Source of the DNA: an uncultured Oscillibacter sp.
GTDB lineage: Bacteria; Bacillota; Clostridia; Oscillospirales; Oscillospiraceae
Reading direction: 5' to 3'
Length of the DNA: 19,154 nt
Assembly (NCBI GenBank): GCA_900544105.1
Contig: UQUC01000046.1
Location: 1-19,154 of the forward strand
Made by a program: the position numbers and the translations under genes. Numbering within the stretch: the first letter of the stretch is position 1; each line of letters begins with the position of its first letter. Below, one piece after another: positions 1 through 6,974 of this stretch. Under the pieces are notes generated by a model that was not told the origin of the DNA, ran no database searches, and was given only the letters and a program-made list of their open reading frames with translations.

Positions 1-1368
1 CACATAGCCCGCATGGAAATCGGCGATGATGGCGCCCATCAGTGCCGCCGCCTGGCGGCGGATGTCACCCTCCCGGTGCATCAACAGCTCATAGAGGAAC
101 GCCAGCGTCTCCATCTTCTGCGGCAGGCGCAGATACAGGGAGTAGGATTCGATAACCCCCAGATAGCCTCGCAGCCGCCGCCAATCCGTCTCGCCCCGGG
201 CCTGCTCCAGCAGCTGGGCAAAGCTCCGTAGTCCCGTGAGCCGATCCATCAGCCGGATATTATGCTCCACGCATACCAGGCGCAGCACGTCCAGGGCCTC
301 CTCGTCCGTCATCAGTGCCGCCGGCTTTTCCCTCCGGGGCGGCACATTGCGGCTCTGTAGGGAGGTATCCACCCCACGCTCGCTCAAAAAGCGCTCAAAA
401 TCCCGCAGCCGGGTGTATACCCGGCGGTAGCGCTGCTTTTTCTGCTCATCCACTCCGTCCAGCTTGGACAAAATCACGTCAAATGCCTCGGACAGGGTGG
501 AGATGCAGGTAATCTCCTCCCCATGAGCTCCCCATGTCTGCTTCACCCGGAAATCCGCATAGATCAGCAGCAGTGACTCCACAGACAGATAGGCCGGCTC
601 TAAGTCCCACACAGAGTGGTTGGCGGCCACATGTCCGATATCCGAGAGCTTATGCCGCCGGAACCAGAGGTCCGTGTAGTAGTAGTGCAGGTACGGCACC
701 CGCTCCCCCGGCCGGCAGCCGAATTTGCCGATGTCGTGCCCGGCGGCACTGCCGGACACCAGGGCCAGGTCCACGGGGATCCCGGTCTCTCGCAATCCCC
801 GGCCCATGGTCACGGCGATGTGATGCACCCCCGCAATATGCTCCAGCGCCCGGAACGGCGTGACCTCCAGGCCCAGACGCATCATCTCATACACATACTC
901 CCGCTTCCATAGCCGCAGCATCTGCCCATAGCCCGCCGCACAGGGGCTGCCCTCCAGCTCTTCCTCTTGCAAAAAGTCAAAATCCCACATGGGGTCAAAG
1001 GGTTGCAGCTCACACTCTGCACCAAACAGCACCTGCAGCACCGACAGGAAGAACACCGCTCCGGCCCCGTGGGCGGGGCGGGCGTCCTTCTCCGGAAACA
1101 GCAGCCGCCGGGCGAAGTCATAGCAGTACGGAAGCCAGCCCTCCTCCGGCTCCGGCCCGTCCAGCCGCTCCAGGTCCTCCCGGCACAGGTCCAGCACCCG
1201 GGCGCAGCACAGCCGCCGGTCCATCAGCGGCGCAAAGCGCTGGAAATATCCCTCGCCCACCAGCTGCGCCGCCGTCTTCTCCCGTCCGGCCAGGTATTCC
1301 GCCGCCGGGCGGAGGGACAGCCGCCGCAGAAGCGCGGCGTTCATCTGGCGGATGCGTTTTTTCGTCAT
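1..1368 (-). CDS. HD-domain protein, partial (C-terminus beyond window edge)
   Basis: An open frame of 456 codons runs from an ATG at 1368 to the left edge with no stop, so only the N-terminal part is present. The start follows an AGGGGGCCT-type ribosome site. Read from the sequence, the HD metal-dependent phosphohydrolase pattern is complete: an early histidine pair at about 182-183, the HD doublet at 211-212 in the context SAAGHDIGKFG, a histidine at 251 (AANHS) and an aspartate at 272 (YADFRVKQ). The first 150 residues are Arg/Leu-rich and resemble nothing I can name. The part after about 290 is helical with no clear motif. From memory, large gut-Firmicute proteins combine such an HD domain with a cytidylyltransferase-like domain; whether that is so here lies outside the window. 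It is transcribed away from the GerA gene. No substrate can be inferred. Confidence 0.8.
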   Translation of the reverse strand, partial: MTKKRIRQMNAALLRRLSLRPAAEYLAGREKTAAQLVGEGYFQRFAPLMDRRLCCARVLDLCREDLERLDGPEPEEGWLPYCYDFARRLLFPEKDARPAHGAGAVFFLSVLQVLFGAECELQPFDPMWDFDFLQEEELEGSPCAAGYGQMLRLWKREYVYEMMRLGLEVTPFRALEHIAGVHHIAVTMGRGLRETGIPVDLALVSGSAAGHDIGKFGCRPGERVPYLHYYYTDLWFRRHKLSDIGHVAANHSVWDLEPAYLSVESLLLIYADFRVKQTWGAHGEEITCISTLSEAFDVILSKLDGVDEQKKQRYRRVYTRLRDFERFLSERGVDTSLQSRNVPPRREKPAALMTDEEALDVLRLVCVEHNIRLMDRLTGLRSFAQLLEQARGETDWRRLRGYLGVIESYSLYLRLPQKMETLAFLYELLMHREGDIRRQAAALMGAIIADFHAGYV

Positions 1369-1407
1369 AGCAAGGCCCCCTTTGCGGGAATAATTGGATT
1401 TGTTCCT

Positions 1408-1436
1408 ATTATGCCACGCGGCGGCCCCTATCGCAA
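1408..1436 (-). promoter_or_regulatory. Candidate sigma-A promoter for the HD-domain gene
   Basis: On the minus strand, TTGCGA (1436-1431) and CATAAT (1413-1408) are separated by exactly 17 bases. They match 4/6 and 5/6 of the sigma-A consensus. This predicts a transcript start near 1401, giving a leader of about 33 bases to the ATG at 1368. Assignment is by motif and spacing only. Confidence 0.5.
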
Positions 1437-1466
1437 GAATAAATCCCGCAAAAATGCGGGATAATA
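1437..1466 (+). promoter_or_regulatory. Candidate sporulation (sigma-G/F type) promoter for the GerA gene
   Basis: GAATA (1437-1441) and GATAATA (1460-1466) are 18 bases apart. This resembles the forespore sigma-G pattern GNATR, 17-18 bases, CATNNTA, with one mismatch in the -10 element. Forespore expression is expected for germinant-receptor-like genes. A short perfect hairpin (1443-1450 with 1455-1462) lies in the spacer, and the leader would cross the palindromic repeat at 1477-1556. Motif evidence only. Confidence 0.35.
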
Positions 1467-1476
1467 TACCTGCCAA

Positions 1477-1556
1477 AAAAGGGCTTTGCCCTTTTGGAAT
1501 AAAAGGCTTGCAGGCCCTCTCAGTCGGCTGCGCCGACAGCTCTCCCAAAGGGAGAG
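1477..1556. repeat. Palindromic repeat cluster (three hairpins)
   Basis: Three perfect stem-loops sit in tandem: AAAAGGGC/GCCCTTTT (1477-1484, 1488-1495), GTCGGC/GCCGAC (1523-1528, 1532-1537) and CTCTCCC/GGGAGAG (1540-1546, 1550-1556), each with a 3-base loop. AAAAGGCTTGCAG (1501-1513) follows the first hairpin and recurs at 3050-3062 after a matching hairpin. The make-up resembles short dispersed repeats of Oscillospiraceae genomes; copy number cannot be judged from one window. Confidence 0.6.
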
Positions 1557-1605
1557 TCAAGGTCTTTTGGGCAAGTCATTTTTCCATATTCTGGGGGTGC
1601 AGCAG

Positions 1606-3018
1606 GTGAAGATCGTGCAGGATGCGTTCCTCCGCCGGACGGAGGAGCTGGACCGGCGGCTGGGGGTGGGCCGGAGCTTTGACATGGTGGGCCGGAGCCT
1701 GACCATCGGGGGCCGCCGGGCCCGGCTCTGGGTGGTCAACGGCTACGCCGACGACGCGGTGCTGGAGCGGGCCGTGGCCGGGTGGCTGGCCATCCGGGAC
1801 CTGGCCGGGGTGAACACGGCGGAGGCCTTTGCGGCCCGGTATGTCACCGTGTCGGACGCGGCGGCGGAGCAGGATATGGCCAAGGCCGTCACGGCGGTGC
1901 TGGCGGGAAAGACCCTGCTGGTCATCGACGGCCTGCCCGGCGGCGTGCTGATGGACGCCAAGCAGTTTCCCCTGCGGGGCATCGAGGAGCCGGACACCAG
2001 CAAGGTCCTGCGGGGCAGTCACGACGGCTTCGTGGAGAGCATCATGAAAAACGCCGCCCTGCTGCGCCGCCGCATCCGGGACCCCCGGCTGACCTTAGAG
2101 GGGCTGGAGGTGGGAGGCCGGTCCCACGCCAACGTGGCCCTGTGCTATCTGGAGGACAAGGCCGACCCGGAGCTCCTGCGGCAATTGCGGGAGAAGCTCC
2201 TGCATATGCAGATCAATTCCATCGCCATGAGCCAGGAGAGCATCGCCGAGGCCATCGCCCCGGCCCAGTGGTGGAACCCCTTCCCCAAGACCCGGTATAC
2301 CGAGCGGCCCGACGTAGCCACGGCGTCCATCATGGAGGGGGACGTGGTGCTGATGATCGACAACACCCCGTCGGTGATGCTGTTTCCCTGCACCATTTTC
2401 CGGTTCGCCGAGGAGATCAACGACTATTACTTTCCCCCGCTGGTGGGGTCGTATTTGCAGATCGTGCGGATGATCGTCCTGCTTCTGACGCTGTTTGTGA
2501 CGCCCTTGTGGTATCTGCTGGTAAAGGACCCGGCAGGGCTTCACGAGAGCCTGCACTTTCTGCTGATCGAGGATGAATACTATGTGCCCCTGATTTTGCA
2601 GCTGCTGCTGGTGGAGCTGATCATCGACGTGCTGAAGCTGGCGTCGCTGAACACGCCGGATGCGCTCAGCAACTCCTTCAGTATGCTGGGGGCGCTGATA
2701 TTGGGAGATTTCGCGGTGCAGGCCCGGTGGCTGGTGCCGGAGGTGCTGGTGTATATGGCCTTTGTGGCCATCGCCAACTATGCCCAGCACAGCTATGAAA
2801 TGGGCTACGCCGTGAAGCTGTGCCGCATGGCCCTGCTGATCCTGATTTACTTTTTTGACTGGTGGGGCTTTATCGGCGGCATCATCGGCGTGGTAGCCCT
2901 GATCGCCTCCACCCGTCCCCTGGTGGGAAAGGGGTATCTCTATCCCCTGATCCCCTTCAACGGCCGGGACCTGCGCTCCCTGCTGCACCGCCGCCCCATC
3001 AGCCGGGACAACACATAA
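1606..3018 (+). CDS. Spore germination protein, GerA/SpoVAF family
   Basis: This encodes a GerA-family membrane protein (470 residues from the GTG at 1606), the A-subunit type of spore germinant receptors in the inner spore membrane. Family features are visible: the N-terminal soluble part begins with FDMVGRSLTIGGRRARLWVVNG-like sequence, followed by LLVIDG and SHDGFVES. A central region contains YTERPDVATASIMEGDVV, and the C-terminal third has several hydrophobic spans including the run after the EDYY-like segment. The start of the B. subtilis SpoVAF protein looks closest from memory. The frame extends up to 1486, but those first 40 residues translate the palindromic repeat, so GTG 1606 (GGGGGTG about 7 bases upstream) or TTG 1567 is more likely. 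No GerB or GerC partner is adjacent, which fits a stand-alone SpoVAF-like role or a solitary receptor subunit. Confidence 0.87.
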   Translation: MKIVQDAFLRRTEELDRRLGVGRSFDMVGRSLTIGGRRARLWVVNGYADDAVLERAVAGWLAIRDLAGVNTAEAFAARYVTVSDAAAEQDMAKAVTAVLAGKTLLVIDGLPGGVLMDAKQFPLRGIEEPDTSKVLRGSHDGFVESIMKNAALLRRRIRDPRLTLEGLEVGGRSHANVALCYLEDKADPELLRQLREKLLHMQINSIAMSQESIAEAIAPAQWWNPFPKTRYTERPDVATASIMEGDVVLMIDNTPSVMLFPCTIFRFAEEINDYYFPPLVGSYLQIVRMIVLLLTLFVTPLWYLLVKDPAGLHESLHFLLIEDEYYVPLILQLLLVELIIDVLKLASLNTPDALSNSFSMLGALILGDFAVQARWLVPEVLVYMAFVAIANYAQHSYEMGYAVKLCRMALLILIYFFDWWGFIGGIIGVVALIASTRPLVGKGYLYPLIPFNGRDLRSLLHRRPISRDNT

Positions 3019-3020
3019 GT

Positions 3021-3062
3021 GTTCAAAAAGGGCAAAGCCCTTTTTGAACAAAAGGCTTGCAG
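3021..3062. repeat. Hairpin repeat after the GerA gene, second copy of AAAAGGCTTGCAG unit
   Basis: A perfect 13-base-pair stem (GTTCAAAAAGGGC 3021-3033 with 3037-3049, loop AAA) begins three bases after the GerA stop codon. It is followed by AAAAGGCTTGCAG (3050-3062), identical to 1501-1513 after a similar AAAGGGC hairpin. The hairpin could end GerA transcription, though no T-tract follows beyond the stem's own T5. Confidence 0.65.
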
Positions 3063-3078
3063 TCTGCCGCAGCTTTTG

Positions 3079-3231
3079 CAATACAGAACGGAAAAGTATA
3101 CACAGGAATGCGGACTGGAGCGCGTATGCTTTCGCACACTCCGTCACACGTCAGCAACGCTGATGATTGTCTCCCGTCAGGACGTGAAAACCGCCTCAAG
3201 CAGACTCGGCCATGCGCAAACCTCGACCACT
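3079..3231 (+). pseudogene. C-terminal fragment of a tyrosine recombinase (phage/ICE integrase)
   Basis: About 51 residues match the end of the catalytic domain of tyrosine recombinases: an arginine-histidine pair in FRTLRHTSATLMI, then DVKTASSRLGHAQTSTT. These carry the second catalytic Arg and both conserved His boxes. In intact relatives the motif continues to a nucleophilic tyrosine (…TLNIYAHAL-like); here the frame runs into unrelated sequence just before it, so the active site is incomplete. Nothing upstream of about 3079 resembles the rest of the enzyme, because the GerA gene and its repeat occupy that place. This is debris of an excised or deleted element rather than a working gene. 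Confidence 0.75.
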
Positions 3232-3248
3232 AAAAGAGGCATGAGCGC

Positions 3249-3299
3249 AAAAAACCCGCCCCAGCAGCCAAATAGTACTAAATGGCTTTTTGGAGCGGG
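3249..3299 (-). terminator. Rho-independent terminator, minus strand
   Basis: On the minus strand, GCGGG…CCCGC (3299-3295 with 3259-3255), extended by imperfect pairing toward an inner TGGCT/AGCCA pair, is followed directly by six T (3254-3249). It is the second of two terminators downstream of the tRNA-Thr fragment. Confidence 0.5.
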
Positions 3300-3320
3300 A
3301 TTCGGATTTCGGAGAAAAAG

Positions 3321-3342
3321 AAAAAAACCTTGAAAATCAAGG
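3321..3342 (-). terminator. Terminator immediately after the tRNA-Thr fragment
   Basis: On the minus strand, CCTTGA (3342-3337) pairs with TCAAGG (3333-3328) across a 3-base loop and is followed by seven T (3327-3321). It starts nine bases past the CCA end of the tRNA remnant, the usual place for a tRNA gene's own terminator. Confidence 0.75.
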
Positions 3343-3350
3343 CTTTTCAC

Positions 3351-3395
3351 TGGAGCTGCTGGGCGGATTCGAACCGCCGACCTCATCCTTACCAA
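3351..3395 (-). tRNA. tRNA-Thr(GGU), 3' half only (attachment-site remnant)
   Basis: Read on the minus strand, the sequence matches a tRNA from the anticodon loop to the 3' end: a 7-base anticodon loop TTGGTAA (anticodon GGT), the 3' strand of the anticodon stem GGATG, variable loop AGGTC, T-stem GGCGG/CCGCC with loop TTCGAAT, acceptor 3' strand CAGCAGC, discriminator T, and encoded CCA. The expected 5' anticodon-stem strand CATCC is absent; identity stops exactly at the loop, and no D-arm or acceptor 5' strand lies upstream. It cannot make a working tRNA. A tRNA 3' half with its own terminator is the classic product left at one junction when an element integrates into a tRNA gene. Confidence 0.85.
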
Positions 3396-3657
3396 AAAGC
3401 CGTGGACGCTTTTGCGGCGTGCCCATTCATACCGAATAAGCCCCTCCAATCTCTTGTGTTACAAGGGATTGGAGATTCTCCTTGTTTTAGTGCGTTTTAT
3501 TACATACCGGGGTGTTTTGCGTGGATTTAGGGCATTTGTTGGAAAGATTGTTGGAAAACCGAGGGTAAACGCAAAAACCCATAACGGGAAAGCTATCCTG
3601 TGAGCTTGCAATGCTGAAGGCCATGCCGCCATGCAGGCTGTTCGTCTGGATACTGAC
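3396..3657. other. AT-rich non-coding spacer of the decayed element
   Basis: No convincing gene lies here. It holds an imperfect 13-pair hairpin (CTCCAATC…GATTGGAG, 3444-3474) and two copies of TTGTTGGAAA (3536-3545 and 3548-3557). The latter could be relics of integrase arm-binding sites, though that is only a guess. Base composition is visibly poorer in GC than the flanking genes. Confidence 0.4.
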
Positions 3658-4039
3658 TCTTATCTTATGGATTCTTCTTGCAGGACTTTTCACAATATAA
3701 TTCTCATCCTCAAGCCATGCAAAAAAGCTTGAAATGTTTCTTCTGATATTATCAAGTGTCACTTTTCCGGCATTACTTTCATTTTCGTAATCCGCAATGT
3801 ACGCTCTGATATCATTAGTTTCAACTTGTCTTACAGATTTATCTATTTTTACAATCATCTTAGCATAGAGCAGTTCTGTAATATTTCAATGATCTTTCTG
3901 AGCAGCCTTCTACTTGCTTAGCCGATAAAAATAGCTTTAAAAGTTCGTCATTGGATTGTTGTGAATCGTCTCTATTTTCAGCAAACATAGGAATACCAAG
4001 AAGATAAAAGTTATCTTCAACTTCATTGAGGAAATACAT
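3658..4039 (-). pseudogene. N-terminal half of a tyrosine recombinase, frameshifted and truncated
   Basis: Two minus-strand frames join into the N-terminal, SAM-like DNA-binding region of a gut-Firmicute tyrosine recombinase. From an ATG at 4039, the first frame gives MYFLNEVEDNFYLLG and later LFLSAKQVEGCSERSLKYY, ending at a stop near 3860. The second continues from about 3858 with IVKIDKSVRQVETNDIRAYI and ISSFFAWLEDENYIV to SPARRIHKIR, where similarity stops at about 3658. One small indel near 3857-3867 would rejoin them. The whole catalytic domain (R…H-x-x-R…Y) is missing. It reads toward the tRNA-Thr fragment, the usual arrangement for an integrase beside its attachment site. It is AT-rich compared with its neighbours. 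The C-terminal shred at 3079-3231 is on the other strand and looks like a different family member. Confidence 0.8.
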
Positions 4040-4138
4040 ATTCCAAGTATGACCGCGAAGCTGTGCGCCTTCGCAAGAGCATACCATTCGACCTATGCCC
4101 GGAAATCGGGAAAACGCTTTATCCGGAGTGCCATGCCG

Positions 4139-4181
4139 GCATAAACAAAACCACCTGCCAAGCGGGTGGCTTTGTTTATGC
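4139..4181. terminator. Strong bidirectional terminator between integrase remnant and asparaginase gene
   Basis: A 20-pair stem (4139-4158 with 4162-4181, loop CAA) has only one A:C mismatch and one G:T wobble. The core CCACC/GGTGG is flanked on both sides by T-rich arms (TTTGTTTAT on +, TTTTGTTTAT on -), so it can act in either direction. On the minus strand it lies about 54 bases after the asparaginase stop codon and would end the dppA-asparaginase transcript. Confidence 0.75.
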
Positions 4182-4234
4182 TGCTTTCTGGCAAGAGGAC
4201 AGATGCGCTCTGTTTTTGCGTGCAGTCCTTGCCG

Positions 4235-5242
4235 TTAGCAGAACGGCTCCAGTTGAAAGGCCAGCTCCGTGCGGCCCACAACGGCATGGTGGTTGTTGTA
4301 AAGGTTTTTGTCGTGATAGCGGGGCAGAGAACAGGCTTCCTCCGGCGTGATGACGCCGAGCTGGGTGAGAACCGAGAGGATGGCATACGGGACGATGGAG
4401 GAGGCGCCGTCCTCCATTTTGAGGGCAATGCCGATCCCCTTATCTTTGATGCCCACGGCATAGAATGCGCTGGCACCCGATTTGCAGAAGATGCGGTCGC
4501 CGAAGGCGGCCATCAGCTGCGTGCAGACGCGATCGGTCCCTGCCACCATTTCCGGATGTGCTGTCATGGCGGACGTGATGCGCCGGATGACAGTGGCCCG
4601 GGTGGGGGCGAAAAGCGTGGGGAGAGACATACGGGCGTAGCCCTGTGCCAGCCGGTAAAGGGGCAGCGCGTGGACAGGAACGCCGCAGCCGTCCACGGCC
4701 AACTGAACTTCGGAGGTCTCTACGCCGCACATTTCAGCGAACACCGAGAGGATACGCTGCTGAACAGGGTGCTCCAATGCAGTATAGTTCTCCAAAGACT
4801 CCCCGAAATGGCGGGCGGTAATGAGCATACCGGCGTGCTTTCCGGAGCAGTCGCAGTAGATGGGCGCCCGGGGAATACCGGCAATCTTCAAGGCGTCCTC
4901 GGCAGGGACATACATGGGGTATTCTGCCCCGCAGCATAGCTGATCGGGGGAGAGCCCTGCCTTGTGCAGAATGCTCTCCACGGCCTTTACATGAAAGGGC
5001 TCCCCGTTATGGGAGGAGCATATGACGGCCAGCTCCTGCGAGGTAATGCCATAATGCTCCAGCGCACCGCTCTCTGCCACGGGAATTGCCTGAAGGGGCT
5101 TGGCGGAAGAGCGGGCAAACGTAAGACGTTCCGGATCACCGAGCTTCCAAAGTATCCGGCCTGTGTGATCCGTTACCGCGATATGTCCCCGGTGGATCTG
5201 ATCCACCAGCTCACCGCGGTATTGATAGGCAATAACAGCCAT
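4235..5242 (-). CDS. L-asparaginase II (Rhizobium etli type)
   Basis: This 335-residue protein belongs to the asparaginase II family (PF06089), unrelated to E. coli AnsA/AnsB; members hydrolyse L-asparagine to aspartate and ammonia. Family motifs are intact: SSAKPLQ with a Ser-x-x-Lys pair (S45, K48), CSSHNGE (S77), CDCSGKHAGML (C132, K135), and DGCGVP (C186). These line up at a constant offset with the catalytic and zinc-ligand residues I recall for the R. etli enzyme (S48, K51, S80, C135, K138, C189). There is no signal peptide, so it is cytoplasmic. The ATG at 5242 follows GGAGG at a good distance. It sits 18 bases after the M55 peptidase gene and is probably co-transcribed with it. In this cluster it may deamidate Asn freed from peptides; a related amide substrate cannot be excluded. 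Confidence 0.9.
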   Translation of the reverse strand: MAVIAYQYRGELVDQIHRGHIAVTDHTGRILWKLGDPERLTFARSSAKPLQAIPVAESGALEHYGITSQELAVICSSHNGEPFHVKAVESILHKAGLSPDQLCCGAEYPMYVPAEDALKIAGIPRAPIYCDCSGKHAGMLITARHFGESLENYTALEHPVQQRILSVFAEMCGVETSEVQLAVDGCGVPVHALPLYRLAQGYARMSLPTLFAPTRATVIRRITSAMTAHPEMVAGTDRVCTQLMAAFGDRIFCKSGASAFYAVGIKDKGIGIALKMEDGASSIVPYAILSVLTQLGVITPEEACSLPRYHDKNLYNNHHAVVGRTELAFQLEPFC

Positions 5243-5260
5243 AGCATATACCTCCGTTTC

Positions 5261-6061
5261 TTAGATCACAAAGTAGAAAAAGCGCAGCACATCACCGTAA
5301 TCATCGGCATCAAAGGCCACGGTGGTGGGAGAGATGAGGCTGGCGCCGGGATAGTGGGAGCATCCATAGGCGTCATAATGATGTACATAGGTGATCTCCA
5401 CGTGGAAGTGATCGGGAAGCGCCGGAGGTGTGGCTGTTTTTGCCGCCGCCACAGCCTTGGCCATCATGCCTTCGATCTCTTCGCGGACAAGCTCCGGGGT
5501 CTTTGTCAGAACGCCGTAGCCGTGGCCGGATTTGGTCGGTACGGTCAGCAGGCCGGGTACGGTGCGCGCCGCAGCCGCGCACATCCCCTCGTCGCCGCTG
5601 GCGAATAGGGTGGGAACGCCCCGGTAAGCGGCGGCATGGGCGTACATCTCGAATTCTCCCCACAGCGCGCCATTGACCGTAAGGCGGAAAATGCGGGAGC
5701 TTACCATCGTGTGGGACGTGGGATTTCCGGGGGCAGAGGCGGCATCGTGAAAGCCGACCATCAGCACACCGTCATAGCTCTCGTCAAAAATACCGGTAAG
5801 GCCCACAATATCGTGGGTGATCCCCCGAAGGAGACGGGCGTCTCTGGGGAGCAGGGCGCAGTCGATGTTGCAGCCATCTCCGTGCATATCCTCTATGACG
5901 ACCTCATCGGCTCCGCCGGAGAAAAGGCCGCGGGCCGCGGCGGTGGCCTCTAACGCCATTTCCCGCGCCATAGGCGCATAGCAGGCGTTAGCCGAACGAG
6001 CCTCGTCCCAGCAGGCCAAAGACGCCACACCTTCAATGTCACAAAGAATGTAAAATTTCAT
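5261..6061 (-). CDS. dppA: M55 family D-aminopeptidase (DppA-like)
   Basis: This 266-residue protein matches the M55 peptidase family, whose B. subtilis member DppA is a zinc D-aminopeptidase acting on D-Ala-D-Ala and D-Ala-Gly-Gly and forming a decameric ring. Conserved residues are at the expected places: D8 and E10 (CDIEG), H60 (EDMHGDG), H105 (VGFHD), H117 (PTSHT) and E136 in GEFEMYA. Start choice: the frame extends to 6094, but the ATG at 6061 gives the family's usual MKFYILCDIEG start and has AAAGGAGGG nine bases upstream. It leads the asparaginase gene. The 185-base gap to the upstream regulator gene suggests its own promoter, though I see no clear -35/-10. It probably hydrolyses imported D-containing or unusual short peptides. 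The symbol follows family usage only; do not confuse it with the dipeptide-binding protein DppA of enterics. Confidence 0.9.
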   Translation of the reverse strand: MKFYILCDIEGVASLACWDEARSANACYAPMAREMALEATAAARGLFSGGADEVVIEDMHGDGCNIDCALLPRDARLLRGITHDIVGLTGIFDESYDGVLMVGFHDAASAPGNPTSHTMVSSRIFRLTVNGALWGEFEMYAHAAAYRGVPTLFASGDEGMCAAAARTVPGLLTVPTKSGHGYGVLTKTPELVREEIEGMMAKAVAAAKTATPPALPDHFHVEITYVHHYDAYGCSHYPGASLISPTTVAFDADDYGDVLRFFYFVI

Positions 6062-6246
6062 GCTTGAGCCCTCCTTTATCAGAAGCGTAATCATAATAAA
6101 TGCAGAGACATGGGGATCGGGAAGTATTGGGCAAAATGTCTGGGATCCGCCAATAGCTGCTGTTAAATTGGATGTGCCTGGCTGGTCGCTTTACACGTCG
6201 AGACGTCAGAGCGTCCCGCTTGCGGGTAAAGCACCGCGGCGGAAGG

Positions 6247-6906
6247 TCATACCGTTTCGCTGCGGATACGCCGCAGGTAGCGGTAGACCGTGGGTTCGGA
6301 GATGTGCAGCTCCCTGGCGACCTGCCCGACGGAGCCCTTGGTCTGGAATACCCCCTGCGCTTCCAGAGAGCGGAGTATCTCCAGCTTGTCGGCGGTATGC
6401 ATGGCATTGGAGGGAATACCATAGCCGAGGATGGTGGAGTGGATCAGATTGCTGGACAGCTCCGGGATGGAATCGTCCAGGTCTTCGGTATAGGCGGAGC
6501 TCTCCTCCTCTTGCGGAAGAGAAAAGGAATGGAGCAGGTTGGAGAGATGCTCCGAGAGCACCAAAATATCCTCCACATCGTGGTTCACGCAAATCAGTCC
6601 CACCAACTGGCTCTTTTCCTTAATGAAATAGGTGGAAGAGACAAAACGCTTGCCTCCCCGGGTACGGCCCTCATAGTTGGCCACATAGTCGTGCTCCTTA
6701 TAGGCTCCGGTTCGCAGCAGTTCCTTGGCCAACTCCGTCATGGGGTCACCCACGCGGCGGCCGCTGAGATGCTCGTTGCAGGCGGCAATCACCGAGCGCT
6801 CCGGCGTGGAAACGTCGTGGAGGATGATCTCATAATTCTTCCCGCAGATCTCCCCCATGAATTTCACCAAGGGAATGTATCGCTCAAGACTGGCGTAGTT
6901 GCTCAC
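6247..6906 (-). CDS. PAS-HTH transcriptional regulator, YheO/DauR family
   Basis: This 219-residue protein has the two-part layout of the YheO/DauR family. A YheO-like PAS domain (PF08348 type, about 8-115) includes YIPLVKFMGEICGKNYEIILHD and a GLICVNHD end. A C-terminal helix-turn-helix (about 170-216) includes VGQVARELHISEPTVYRYL. From published work on relatives, DauR of Pseudomonas represses D-arginine catabolism genes, so D-amino acids or related small molecules are plausible ligands. The start is GTG at 6906, preceded by AGGGA. It is divergent from the transporter operon and lies in the same direction as the M55 peptidase, ideally placed to control both and itself. Its linker (about 128-165) is acidic and probably flexible. 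Repressor or activator cannot be told from sequence. Confidence 0.88.
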   Translation of the reverse strand: MSNYASLERYIPLVKFMGEICGKNYEIILHDVSTPERSVIAACNEHLSGRRVGDPMTELAKELLRTGAYKEHDYVANYEGRTRGGKRFVSSTYFIKEKSQLVGLICVNHDVEDILVLSEHLSNLLHSFSLPQEEESSAYTEDLDDSIPELSSNLIHSTILGYGIPSNAMHTADKLEILRSLEAQGVFQTKGSVGQVARELHISEPTVYRYLRRIRSETV

Positions 6907-6974
6907 TGTATCCCTACTTTCTCAACAATAATCCTTGCCTGATAAAAAACTGTTACATGGCGCTGCTGAAAATC

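Noticed and set aside
1486..1605. N-terminal extension of the GerA reading frame
   Set aside because: The extra 40 residues translate palindromic repeat DNA and match nothing in the family; a start at 1606 or 1567 with a ribosome site fits better.
2095..3147. Long minus-strand open frames opposite the GerA gene, and similar ones opposite 7252-8562, 9811-11805, 11882-13693, 15741-17132 and 17036-19078
   Set aside because: They are antisense shadows of well-supported genes in GC-rich DNA, His/Gln-rich or Arg/Pro-rich with no family motifs.
3351..3430. Complete tRNA gene
   Set aside because: Only anticodon loop to CCA is present; no D-arm, 5' anticodon stem or 5' acceptor strand exists upstream on the minus strand.
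3536..3557. Two TTGTTGGAAA copies as the start of a repeat array
   Set aside because: Only two copies with a 2-base gap; too little for CRISPR or tandem array, kept only as a note on possible integrase sites.
6062..6246. Promoter for the M55 peptidase gene
   Set aside because: Several AT-rich hexamers such as TATTAT are present on the minus strand but none has a matching -35 at 16-18 bases.
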